Below, one piece after another: positions 53,965-62,387 of a DNA stretch of 64,000 nucleotides. Position 1 is the stretch's first letter. Every line of letters begins with the position of its first letter. This stretch comes from Empedobacter falsenii (GTDB taxonomy: Bacteria; Bacteroidota; Bacteroidia; Flavobacteriales; Weeksellaceae): the NCBI RefSeq assembly GCF_013488205.1, contig NZ_CP040908.1, positions 2,209,876-2,273,875 on the forward strand, read 5' to 3'. A program made the position numbers and the translations under genes. Under the pieces are notes generated by a model. That model ran no database searches, was not told the DNA's origin, and worked only from the letters and a program-made list of their open reading frames with translations.

Positions 53965-56376
53965 CTACAAGAAATTCAAATTTACAGTTAATTTTAAGTA
54001 GAAATTATCTTGGAATTTTTCTTCTGAATAAGCACCTAAACGATAAAACGCTCCTAAACCAAATGTTTTGAAAATTAAATTGTTTACCTCAACACCTGTT
54101 TCGTGATAATAATGGTTCAACGTTTTGAACTCTAAATTTTGATGATCTGCTCTATCTTTCATATCACCCAAAACTCCACGGTAAACGAATTGCGGGAAAA
54201 TAATTTTGTTTCCAACTTTAACGCCAGCAAAAATATGCTTCAACTGAAATGATACAAATCGATCCGAATAAAATTCACCTGGACGCATTGTTTCGAAATT
54301 CGTTAAACCACCTACTCCAAAATTCAAAAAGTCATTTCGTTTTGCATTTCCTTGTCCTTCGTACAAATTCATCAACGGCATTTTACCTTCGACCCAACCT
54401 GCATTTACATTAAAATTTGTTTTACCAACTCGCGTATCAAACACATCAAAATAAGAAACATTGAAACGAAGTGGATCATAATCAGAATTGAAAATATCCC
54501 AATATTTCGTCAGCGTTGCATAGAAAACAGATTTCCCGCTATTCACCGTCACTTTCCCGTAAGGCGTGCGAATAAACTTGTCTTTTGGCGCAAAACGAAT
54601 CGCTAATTGCGTGTTATACAAATCGTACCAACCAATATTATTCAGGAAAGAATAATCAAATTCTGCTTGCTGTTTTTCATAATTCGCCGAAATATTGAAA
54701 GTTACATTTTTGAAAATATCTTGTTCATATCCAAACGAATAGCGTTTATATGAAAAATATTCGTGGTTATAAATATTACTAAAAGCTCCAGAAATTAGAC
54801 GTGTATAATTCGATTGCAATAAAATTGGCGTTTTCCCAGAAGCCGAAACATCTTGCGAGTATTTTGCAAAAATTCGACCCGAATAAGGTTTGTTTACATA
54901 ATAATCTCCACCAAATCCAAACTTGAATGTTTCATCTTTGAAACCATAAGCCGAATATGCATTCAATGAATATTTATCGCTCCAATTTTCATTTGTATTA
55001 AACGCAGCACCAAGTCTAAAACCTTCGTAATCGTTAAACGCTAAGATTTTTGTTAAATCTAAATCAACTTTTCCTAACGATAATTTTCCGCCAGAATTGA
55101 TGATTCGCGTCAATTTCATTTGACGTTCTAACTTATATTTATCGCCAATACTATCAATTGTCGTGTACGTATTTCGCTCTTTGTTCGATAATGACGAATC
55201 ACGGTAATCTTCCATCACATTGTCCCATTTCTTTTCGTTCATATTTTGAAAAGAAATTTCGTCTTCGTAACCTAAAAATTCGTTGCGTTTGAAATGCGCA
55301 GGATTCTGAATATCCTTGAAAGTAGTTTCGAGATTAATCCAAATTTTTTCTTTTTTATCAATAAAATCATCGCCAGCTAATTTCTCAGTGATCTTGAAAT
55401 TACCAGCTTCCATACGATATTTTTGTTGATTCGGTATCCAAGAACCATTGTTCAATTTCCAATCTGCTTCTAATTCGGCAATATAATTTGCACTTGTATT
55501 TTCCGCTTCAATCTTAATCAAAGCAAAGGTTCTGTCATCAATCCAAAGCGTTCCTTTAATTTGTCTTTTATCCGTTTTGATCGATGGGAAAAAACTAATA
55601 ACAGCCGTTTTTCGTCCATCAATAAAAATATCTTCTTTGAAACCATAACGGTAATGCGAAAGACCTTCGCGACTTACTGGATTAATAATTCCTTTGAAGA
55701 AAAAATTGATTTTATCTTGATCAAAATTGAACGCAATTGGTTGCATCGCCAAATATTCGTACAAAGGCGAACGCATTCCAGAAATACGAGAAGATTGCAC
55801 AATATTTTTTAATCCAAAACGCTTCGAAACTTTGTGATCCATTGCACGTTCTCCCAAAAATAAATGACTATTGTCTAATAATTTTTTCCATTGATTATTG
55901 ACAGAATCTTTGTGATTTTGAGGTTGAATAATAAACGGAATCGAATCGTTATTTACTGTACTCCAAAATTTTGTGTATGATTTTAGGAAAATATTTCCTC
56001 CGTTTCTGATTGTATTCTTAGATTGATTGCGAATTGCTTTGATAATCAAATTACGACCAACAGAATCATTTGTTGTAAAACTAACCTCATCCAAACTAAT
56101 GAAAGAAGGTTTCATCATAATTTCGACCAACTTTTTACCTTCAGTCTGAATACTTTCCGAGAAATATCCGTTCTTGATTACATCAATAAAATGAACAGAA
56201 TCATTGATATCCAATTCTCCTAATTCGTCTGTTTGACCAAGGAATTGTTTGGTATCACTGTAAACATTAGCACCTGTTAAACGAAATTCGTCTTGAGCAT
56301 CGAATACTCTTACTTTAATTTGAGCAAATGTGGCAATTGAGATACAGAAATTTAGCAGGAATATATAATTCTTCAT
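53965..56376 (-). CDS. DUF5686 / carboxypeptidase-regulatory-like outer-membrane protein
   Basis: An 803-residue secreted protein. A signal peptide (ending IATFAQ) is followed by a CarboxypepD_reg-like domain (KVRVFDAQDEFRLTGANVYS, about 25-100), a helical region (SVGRNLIIKAIRNQSKNTIR) and a long barrel ending FYLKLTVNLNFL. This is the DUF5686 pattern, common in Bacteroidota outer membranes. The start at 56376 is preferred to a longer reading at 56397, which adds seven residues before the signal peptide. The role is unknown. Confidence 0.82.
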   Translation of the reverse strand: MKNYIFLLNFCISIATFAQIKVRVFDAQDEFRLTGANVYSDTKQFLGQTDELGELDINDSVHFIDVIKNGYFSESIQTEGKKLVEIMMKPSFISLDEVSFTTNDSVGRNLIIKAIRNQSKNTIRNGGNIFLKSYTKFWSTVNNDSIPFIIQPQNHKDSVNNQWKKLLDNSHLFLGERAMDHKVSKRFGLKNIVQSSRISGMRSPLYEYLAMQPIAFNFDQDKINFFFKGIINPVSREGLSHYRYGFKEDIFIDGRKTAVISFFPSIKTDKRQIKGTLWIDDRTFALIKIEAENTSANYIAELEADWKLNNGSWIPNQQKYRMEAGNFKITEKLAGDDFIDKKEKIWINLETTFKDIQNPAHFKRNEFLGYEDEISFQNMNEKKWDNVMEDYRDSSLSNKERNTYTTIDSIGDKYKLERQMKLTRIINSGGKLSLGKVDLDLTKILAFNDYEGFRLGAAFNTNENWSDKYSLNAYSAYGFKDETFKFGFGGDYYVNKPYSGRIFAKYSQDVSASGKTPILLQSNYTRLISGAFSNIYNHEYFSYKRYSFGYEQDIFKNVTFNISANYEKQQAEFDYSFLNNIGWYDLYNTQLAIRFAPKDKFIRTPYGKVTVNSGKSVFYATLTKYWDIFNSDYDPLRFNVSYFDVFDTRVGKTNFNVNAGWVEGKMPLMNLYEGQGNAKRNDFLNFGVGGLTNFETMRPGEFYSDRFVSFQLKHIFAGVKVGNKIIFPQFVYRGVLGDMKDRADHQNLEFKTLNHYYHETGVEVNNLIFKTFGLGAFYRLGAYSEEKFQDNFYLKLTVNLNFL

Positions 56377-56403
56377 CGTTTGAAATTGATTATGCAAATA
56401 AAT

Positions 56404-56425
56404 AAAAAAAGCAGCGAAACGCTGC
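56404..56425 (-). terminator. terminator of the pyrH-frr genes
   Basis: GCAGCG and CGCTGC pair around AAA; on the minus strand the hairpin is followed by a T run. It lies 28 bases past the frr stop. Confidence 0.8.
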
Positions 56426-56452
56426 CTTAAAATATTTTTTTTTCAAGAAAGA

Positions 56453-57007
56453 TTAAACTTTCATGATTTCAGCTTCTTTTTTCGTTAAAGCTTCTTCTAA
56501 TTTCTTAGAAAACTTGTCTGTTAATCCTTGTACACGTGTTTCGTAATCTTTCACCATGTCTTCAGAAGCTTCTTTTACAGCTTTCAATGCTTTGTTCGCA
56601 TCTTGGCGTGCATTACGAAGTGAAATTTTAGCAGTTTCCATGTCCGATTTGGCCATTTTTACTAACTCTTTACGACGTTCTTCTGTTACTGGAGGAATAC
56701 TGATAATGATTGTATCTCCATTGTTAGAAGGTGCAAAACCTAAATTAGCATTAATGATTGCTTTTTCGATTTCGTGAATTAAATTTCTCTCGTATGGTTG
56801 AATGCTCAATGTCATTGCATCTGGTGTATTAACATTTGCAATTTGAGTTAACGGAGATAAACTTCCGTAGTAATCAACACGAACTGAACTTAACATTGCA
56901 GGAGTAGCTTTACCTGCTCTTAATTTGTCGAATGCAACCTCTAAGTGACTTACAGTTCCCTGCATTTGCTCCTTAGCCGTTTCTAAAATAATATCTAATT
57001 CTTCCAT
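56453..57007 (-). CDS. frr: ribosome recycling factor
   Basis: A 184-residue protein with the two-domain RRF pattern: KLRAGKATPAMLSSVRVDYYG (domain I turn), TLSIQPYERNLIHEIEKAI, and the C-terminal helix RRKELVKMAKSDMETAKIS. With EF-G it splits terminated ribosomes. It follows pyrH by 8 bases, the usual pairing. Confidence 0.97.
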   Translation of the reverse strand: MEELDIILETAKEQMQGTVSHLEVAFDKLRAGKATPAMLSSVRVDYYGSLSPLTQIANVNTPDAMTLSIQPYERNLIHEIEKAIINANLGFAPSNNGDTIIISIPPVTEERRKELVKMAKSDMETAKISLRNARQDANKALKAVKEASEDMVKDYETRVQGLTDKFSKKLEEALTKKEAEIMKV

Positions 57008-57015
57008 TTCGGGAT

Positions 57016-57726
57016 TTATTTATTTGTTACTAGAGTACCTACGTTATCTCCTAAAATTAATTTTTTCAAGTTACCATCTGTATTCATATCAAATACAATA
57101 ATAGGTAAATTATTTTCTTCACTCAAAGTAAAAGCTGTCATATCCATTACTTTTAAGTTTTTATCATAAACTTCTTGATAAGAAATTGTTTCGAATTTCT
57201 CTGCTGTTGGATCTTTTTCTGGATCTGCAGTATAAATTCCATCAACACGAGTTCCTTTCAAAATAACATCAGCTTGCGTTTCAATTGCTCTCAAAACGGC
57301 TGCTGTATCTGTTGTAAAATATGGATTTCCTGTTCCTGCACCAAAAATTACGACACGACCTTTTTCTAGATGACGCGTTGCTCTTCTTTTGATAAATGGT
57401 TCTGCGATTTGCTCCATACGAATAGCCGTTTGTAAACGCGTATTAACGCCAGCATCTTCCAAAGCTCCTTGCAATGCCATACTGTTAATCACAGTTGCTA
57501 ACATTCCCATATAATCTCCTTGTACACGATCCATACCAGAAGCAACACCTTGTACACCTCTAAAAATATTACCACCTCCGATTACGATTGCCACTTCGCA
57601 ACCAAGTTCTGCAACTTCTCTAATTTGTTGCGCATATTGTTTCAGCATATTTGGATCAATACCATATTGTAAATCTCCCATTAATGCTTCACCACTCAAT
57701 TTAAGTAATATTCTTTTGTATTTCAT
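57016..57726 (-). CDS. pyrH: UMP kinase
   Basis: A 236-residue amino-acid-kinase-fold enzyme that phosphorylates UMP to UDP. Key blocks are [33 protein letters not shown] (glycine-rich loop), [19 protein letters not shown] and [15 protein letters not shown]. The start MKYKRILL at 57726 is chosen, because the longer reading to 57750 overlaps the -7 element at 57748-57755. Transcription continues to frr. Confidence 0.97.
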   Translation of the reverse strand: MKYKRILLKLSGEALMGDLQYGIDPNMLKQYAQQIREVAELGCEVAIVIGGGNIFRGVQGVASGMDRVQGDYMGMLATVINSMALQGALEDAGVNTRLQTAIRMEQIAEPFIKRRATRHLEKGRVVIFGAGTGNPYFTTDTAAVLRAIETQADVILKGTRVDGIYTADPEKDPTAEKFETISYQEVYDKNLKVMDMTAFTLSEENNLPIIVFDMNTDGNLKKLILGDNVGTLVTNK

Positions 57727-57747
57727 CTTGTCAAAGGTTTTCTTTTG

Positions 57748-57755
57748 CAAATATA
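57748..57755 (-). promoter_or_regulatory. TAnnTTTG -7 element for pyrH-frr
   Basis: TATATTTG on the minus strand ends 21 bases upstream of the pyrH ATG (57726). Its position rules out the alternative start at 57750. Confidence 0.65.
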
Positions 57756-57776
57756 ATTTTTCTATTCTGATTTATC

Positions 57777-58544
57777 CTAACGTTCGAAAATGTCAAACGC
57801 ATTTTTTGTTGTAATTGCTGCAATTTCAGCTGGTGTTTGATGATAAATATCGACCAACTTATCGCAAACATGTGTCAAATAACTACTTTCATTTCGTTTT
57901 CCACGAAACGGAACTGGAGCTAAATAAGGTGAATCTGTTTCGAGAACGATATGTTTGATATCAAAATCTCCTAAAAATTGATCTATTTTTCCATTTTTGA
58001 AGGTTACAACTCCACCAATTCCTAATTTCAAATTAAAATCAATTGCGCGTTGTGCATCTTCTTTTGTTCCAGAAAAACAATGAAAAATTCCAAATAATTT
58101 TTCATCTTTCACTTCTTCTAATACTTCAAAAACTTCGTTGAAAGCATCACGGCAATGAATCACAATTGGTAAATTCTTTTCTTTTGCCCATTCAATTTGC
58201 GTTTTGAAAGCATCTTGTTGCGTTTGTAAAAAATCTTTTTCCCAATACAAATCAATTCCGATTTCGCCAATCGCTTTAAATGGACGTTTATCAATCCATT
58301 CGCGCACATGAGCCAACTCCTCCTCTATTGTATCTGGATGAACCGAACACGGATGCAAACCCATCATTGCAAACATCGAATCTTGATGTTGACTTTCTAA
58401 TGTCAACATTCTCTCCGTGTAACTTTTATCAATTGCTGGTAAATAAAATCGCTCTACTCCATTTTGCTTTGCTCGCGCAATTACCTCATCTATATCATTC
58501 TCAAATTGCTCCGAATATAAATGTGTATGTGTATCAATTAACAT
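57777..58544 (-). CDS. TatD family metal-dependent hydrolase
   Basis: A 255-residue TatD-type enzyme with metal-binding DTHTHLYSEQF at the N-terminus, LPIVIHCRDAFNEV, FHCFSGTKEDAQRAI and LETDSPYLAPVPFRGKRN. These enzymes have DNase or 3'-5' exonuclease activity and may edit D-aminoacyl species. The start lies 11 bases inside the end of the GSCFA gene, implying coupled translation. Confidence 0.93.
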   Translation of the reverse strand: MLIDTHTHLYSEQFENDIDEVIARAKQNGVERFYLPAIDKSYTERMLTLESQHQDSMFAMMGLHPCSVHPDTIEEELAHVREWIDKRPFKAIGEIGIDLYWEKDFLQTQQDAFKTQIEWAKEKNLPIVIHCRDAFNEVFEVLEEVKDEKLFGIFHCFSGTKEDAQRAIDFNLKLGIGGVVTFKNGKIDQFLGDFDIKHIVLETDSPYLAPVPFRGKRNESSYLTHVCDKLVDIYHQTPAEIAAITTKNAFDIFER

Positions 58545-59523
58545 GTTTTATTTTTGATTTCAAAAGTTCTTTTTCAGCAGAAAAATCAAGTTGATTTCCT
58601 TTTTCTAATTCATTCATCAATGCAATCGTTTTTACTAAAAATTGTTGATGATTGTCTGATTCTTCATTAAAAGGACGATGATTAATCGCTGAAATAACTT
58701 TGTTTATTTTTTGAATAATTGTTTGCGTTGATTGTTCGAAATACGTTTCTGAAAACTTTTCCCAAATGTAATCAACGGCTTGTTTCGATGGATGAATCAA
58801 ATCTTCTTTGAAAAAACGATAATCTCTCAAATCATCCAAAACTAATTCATATGACGGGAAATATTCAACTTGATTATTTTGAAGACTTAATTGATATAAA
58901 GCATCCAACAATCTAGCTTTACTTACATTATTTTCGATCATTCCATCTTTTGTATGACGAACAGGACTAACTGTTGTAATGATGCGAATAGTTGGATTAA
59001 TTTTCTTCAAATCTGAAACAATCAATTCCAACGATTTTAGATTATCTTCTGTTGTTAATAATCTTTTTTCAAATTGTTTTGCCTCAACTTTATGACAATT
59101 CGCGACAATTTGATTTGAAGTTTTCCATTCATAAATCCACGATGTTCCCAATGTAATCATCAACACATCACAAGAATGAATGTAATCATGAACCTGATTG
59201 ATTGTTGAATTTAATTCCTCTAAAACAGCTTCTTTCGTCAACGCATTAAACGACGAATGTACATCGAAACAGAAAAATTCTTCTCCGTTTTGATGTACAT
59301 CAGTTATTGTAAAATATTTTTTATGAATGCTTCTTTCTATTAAATTTTGAATGGAATGTGAATTAAAAATCACTCCAAATGGATTAATTAATCCGTCAAA
59401 CTTTAAATCGGTCAAACGCTTTCCAATTTCATCTGAAAAACAAGAGCCTATCGTCAATATTTTGTGTTGATGATTGAGTTTAAAATCAGAAGATTGAATT
59501 TGAAAAGTCGTTCGAAATTGCAT
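58534..59523 (-). CDS. GSCFA domain protein
   Basis: A 329-residue protein whose name motif is read directly: TIGSCFSDEIGKRLTDLKFD, followed by LINPFGVIFNS. Further blocks are DVLMITLGTSWIYEWK and IRIITTVSPVRHTKDG. GSCFA proteins are SGNH-hydrolase-like, but the substrate is unknown. No signal peptide is seen. The gene is preceded by the polyprenyl synthase gene (3 bases) and overlaps tatD. Confidence 0.9.
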   Translation of the reverse strand: MQFRTTFQIQSSDFKLNHQHKILTIGSCFSDEIGKRLTDLKFDGLINPFGVIFNSHSIQNLIERSIHKKYFTITDVHQNGEEFFCFDVHSSFNALTKEAVLEELNSTINQVHDYIHSCDVLMITLGTSWIYEWKTSNQIVANCHKVEAKQFEKRLLTTEDNLKSLELIVSDLKKINPTIRIITTVSPVRHTKDGMIENNVSKARLLDALYQLSLQNNQVEYFPSYELVLDDLRDYRFFKEDLIHPSKQAVDYIWEKFSETYFEQSTQTIIQKINKVISAINHRPFNEESDNHQQFLVKTIALMNELEKGNQLDFSAEKELLKSKIKHVN

Positions 59524-59526
59524 TTT

Positions 59527-60498
59527 TTATCCTTGTCGATCAATTAAAACTTCGCTTAACTCTCTCAAATAAGATTTACGTTCTTCTGGAACATCAATTT
59601 GATCCAAATAGCTGTGCGCTTTATTCGTATATTCTCTAATTAACGTTGAAAGTTTACGGTTAACATTCAGTTTTCTGAATAATTTTTCTACCGCATATAC
59701 CTTATCGATATTATCTGTATTTGAGCTATACCAATATAATAATTCCTCTTTTTCTTCTTCGTTTGCCGCTTCTAAAGCAGAAATGTAAAGAATCGTTTTC
59801 TTATTCTCGAAAATATCTCCAGCGTGTTTTTTACCTAAATGTTCAAGGCTACCAAAAACATCCAAATAATCATCTTTCAATTGATACGCGATTCCTAAAT
59901 TCAAACCATATTGGTACAATTTATCCGAATCCTCTTCCGAAGCATTTCCAATCATTGCACCTAATTTCAAAGCACAACCAAGTAAAACACTCGTTTTTAG
60001 AGAAATCATTTTGATGTAATCTTCGTACGAAACATTCAATTTTGTTTCATAATTCACATCCAATTGCTGTCCTTCACAAACTTCTAAAGCAGTTTTAGAA
60101 AATAATTTTGTCGAACGTTTAAATAATTCTGGTTCTAAATCTTCTAAATATTGATATGCTTTTACCAACATCGCATCACCAGAAAGAATCGCTGTATTTA
60201 ATCCAAATTTTTCGTGAACTGTTGGTTTACTTCTTCTTAATGAAGCATTATCCATAATATCGTCGTGCATCAACGAAAAATTATGAAAAAACTCAATCGC
60301 TAACGAAGGTTTCAACGCTTTTTCAACTTCACCATCAAACAAATCAGTTCCCAATAAAGTCAAAATTGGACGAATTCTTTTACCACCAATATTCAAAATG
60401 TAATCCATCGGTTCGTATAATTCTTCTGGATTTTTAGAAAATGGATTTTTATCGATTGTTTCGGCAATTAATTCGTGAAATTTATCAAATGAGTACAT
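59527..60498 (-). CDS. trans-isoprenyl diphosphate synthase (polyprenyl synthetase)
   Basis: A 323-residue E-prenyltransferase. The first Asp-rich motif is LMHDDIMDNASLRRSKPTVH, and the second lies in YQLKDDYLDVFG. GGKRIRPILTLLG is the IPP-binding block. It elongates allylic diphosphates with IPP; the region before the first motif would decide the chain length, which I cannot assign. The start at 60498 follows from the -7 element at 60529-60536, which overlaps the longer reading to 60531. Confidence 0.93.
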   Translation of the reverse strand: MYSFDKFHELIAETIDKNPFSKNPEELYEPMDYILNIGGKRIRPILTLLGTDLFDGEVEKALKPSLAIEFFHNFSLMHDDIMDNASLRRSKPTVHEKFGLNTAILSGDAMLVKAYQYLEDLEPELFKRSTKLFSKTALEVCEGQQLDVNYETKLNVSYEDYIKMISLKTSVLLGCALKLGAMIGNASEEDSDKLYQYGLNLGIAYQLKDDYLDVFGSLEHLGKKHAGDIFENKKTILYISALEAANEEEKEELLYWYSSNTDNIDKVYAVEKLFRKLNVNRKLSTLIREYTNKAHSYLDQIDVPEERKSYLRELSEVLIDRQG

Positions 60499-60528
60499 AG
60501 TTTGATTTTTGTAAAAATTAAGTTTTGG

Positions 60529-60536
60529 CAAATATA
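60529..60536 (-). promoter_or_regulatory. TAnnTTTG -7 element for the polyprenyl synthase operon
   Basis: TATATTTG on the minus strand lies 30 bases before the ATG at 60498. It starts the polyprenyl synthase-GSCFA-tatD transcript. Confidence 0.65.
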
Positions 60537-60537
60537 A

Positions 60538-61035
60538 CTAAGAATGATTGATTTTGGGTTGTTTTCTTTTATTTTTGATTGAACCTAAAAATTCGATTCC
60601 GACAATCAAATACAAAAGAATTTGACCAATAATCGCAGCAATAAAATAAGGATGACCTTTTTGTAAAACAATCTCAGCACTTTGCGACGAAGGAATTGTC
60701 CAAAAATAAGTGGAAACAATTATTAAAAGCAACGCATTAAGCCTAAAAATCCAAATTTTATTCATTTTATATGTTCCAAAATGGATAAATAAAGCGCACA
60801 AAAAAGTATAAGCCAACACCTCAAAAAATTCGTTCAACACAAATTGTTCTCTAAATAAGCCAAAAATATCTTTGTGACTTACAAACAAAAATTCTTCTGG
60901 AACAAAGTAACTCCAATGGTTTGCAATAAAAAATAAAACAAGATTTAACATCAAAACAATCGTCAATTGATCTTTGAATTGATCAACAAACATTGAATAA
61001 TAATTGAACTTTGAGATTGACTTCTTTGATTTCAT
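60538..61035 (-). CDS. hypothetical membrane protein with four hydrophobic segments
   Basis: A 165-residue protein with four hydrophobic stretches (LTIVLMLNLVLFFIA; FEVLAYTFLCALFIHF; FRLNALLLIIVSTYFW; AAIIGQILLYLIVGIEFLG) and a charged basic tail. No family is recognised. Its ATG lies just before the stop of the LLM oxidoreductase gene, so they form a two-gene unit. Confidence 0.65.
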   Translation of the reverse strand: MKSKKSISKFNYYSMFVDQFKDQLTIVLMLNLVLFFIANHWSYFVPEEFLFVSHKDIFGLFREQFVLNEFFEVLAYTFLCALFIHFGTYKMNKIWIFRLNALLLIIVSTYFWTIPSSQSAEIVLQKGHPYFIAAIIGQILLYLIVGIEFLGSIKNKRKQPKINHS

Positions 61036-62025
61036 TTAACGAAACAATTCACTTACAATTTGATACGATTTTCGTTTTGCTTTTTGATCAAAAACATTTG
61101 TTGAAACCATAATTTCATCAATTTTAGATTCAAAAATAAATTCATCAAAACTCTGCGCCAATGCACCTTTACTTCCAATAAAAGACAAAGCTGTCATTCC
61201 TTTTAGCATATATTTTTGCTCAGGCGAAGCTAATTCTAACTGTGTTTTTTCTGGTGGAACAATTGGTTGACGTTTATCGGTAATAATATTCAAGAATCCT
61301 TGGTACATCGACATCGATAAATAATGCGCTTCTTCGTCTGTATTCGCCGCAATTACATTGACACAAGCAATCGTATATGGTTCTTGCAAAAATTCAGAAG
61401 GTTGAAATTGAGAGCGATATATCTCTATCGCATTATAAAATTGTTGTGGCGCAAAATGCCCCGCAAATGCATAAGGCAAACCTAATTTAGCCGCCAAAAA
61501 AGCCGAATCCGTACTTGATCCTAGAATATAAATCGGCACATTTGCTCCTTCTCCAGGAATCGCACGCACTTTACTTTCTTTATTATCTAAACTAAAATAG
61601 TTTTGTAGATTTTTGATTTCAGCTTCAAAATCGTAATTCATAAAATTATCGCCTCTACGCAAAATAGACGCCGTTAATTGATCTGTTCCTGGCGCACGAC
61701 CTAAACCTAAATCAATACGATTTGGATAAAGTGCATCTAATGTTCCAAACTGTTCTGCAACAGATAAAGCAGTATGATTAGGTAACATGATTCCTCCCGA
61801 ACCAACTTTAATTCTTGAAGTTCCATTTGCTACATAACCTATTAATAAAGAAGTTGCCGCACTCGCAACATTTTGCATATTATGATGTTCGGATAGCCAA
61901 TAACGACTATATCCTATTTCGTCGACAAATTTTGCGTTATCTAACGTGTTTTTGAACGTTTGATTTAATGTATCCCCTTCTCTCACATAAGCCAAATCTA
62001 ACACCGAGTAATTTATTTTTCTCAT
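61036..62025 (-). CDS. LLM class flavin-dependent oxidoreductase (YvbT/LuxA-like)
   Basis: A 329-residue flavin oxidoreductase of the luciferase-like monooxygenase class. IGYSRYWLSEHHNMQNVAS is the hallmark block, with SRIKVGSGGIMLPNHTALSV, NRIDLGLGRAPGTDQ and VPIYILGSSTDSAFLAAKLG. It probably uses FMNH2 and oxygen, but the substrate is unknown. It starts a two-gene minus-strand unit ending with the membrane protein. Confidence 0.93.
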   Translation of the reverse strand: MRKINYSVLDLAYVREGDTLNQTFKNTLDNAKFVDEIGYSRYWLSEHHNMQNVASAATSLLIGYVANGTSRIKVGSGGIMLPNHTALSVAEQFGTLDALYPNRIDLGLGRAPGTDQLTASILRRGDNFMNYDFEAEIKNLQNYFSLDNKESKVRAIPGEGANVPIYILGSSTDSAFLAAKLGLPYAFAGHFAPQQFYNAIEIYRSQFQPSEFLQEPYTIACVNVIAANTDEEAHYLSMSMYQGFLNIITDKRQPIVPPEKTQLELASPEQKYMLKGMTALSFIGSKGALAQSFDEFIFESKIDEIMVSTNVFDQKAKRKSYQIVSELFR

Positions 62026-62254
62026 CCGTTCTTTTCTAATTAAAATATGAAACTAAATTACAAAGAAAAAAATTCAAAAAAAATTCCTCCATAACATACA
62101 TTACGGAGGAGATAAATTTGATAATTGGATTTATAAATAGGTTTAAGTAGTCGAGAGTGTAAAGTTTTTAATTAATAGTTTGATGATAGATTAGTAATCT
62201 TTCGAGATACTTAATTCAAAAATAGATAATTAAAAAAATAAATACACAATTTAG

Positions 62255-62275
62255 GGGGGGACAACTGGGGGGACA
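62255..62275. repeat. direct repeat of GGGGGGACA
   Basis: Two copies of GGGGGGACA at 62255-62263 and 62267-62275, separated by ACT, with a 12-base period. They lie about 95 bases before the -7 element of the TPR regulator gene and could be an operator or a slippage-prone tract. Confidence 0.6.
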
Positions 62276-62366
62276 TTTCGTATTCGATTAAATATCAAAT
62301 ATTTGAAAACATATTAAATCATCGAAATAATTCGAATTTTTGTTAAGATTTACAATTTTTTCGGTC

Positions 62367-62374
62367 TATATTTG
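62367..62374 (+). promoter_or_regulatory. TAnnTTTG -7 element for the TPR regulator gene
   Basis: TATATTTG matches the -7 consensus and ends 13 bases before the TTG start codon at 62388. A possible TTTG (62339-62342) lies slightly too far upstream for a -33. Confidence 0.6.
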
Positions 62375-62387
62375 AAAAAATAATATA

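Larger units (their letters stand above)
62026..62387. other. promoter-side intergenic region with G-tract repeat
   Basis: No gene is seen. Near 62086-62108 a short stem (CCTCC and GGAGG) is present. At 62255-62275 GGGGGGACA occurs twice, 12 bases apart, which stands out in AT-rich DNA. At 62367-62374 a -7 element leads into the regulator gene. Confidence 0.6.

Noticed and set aside
62254-62272. G-quadruplex at the G-tracts
   Set aside because: Only two G runs are present, fewer than the four needed within one strand.
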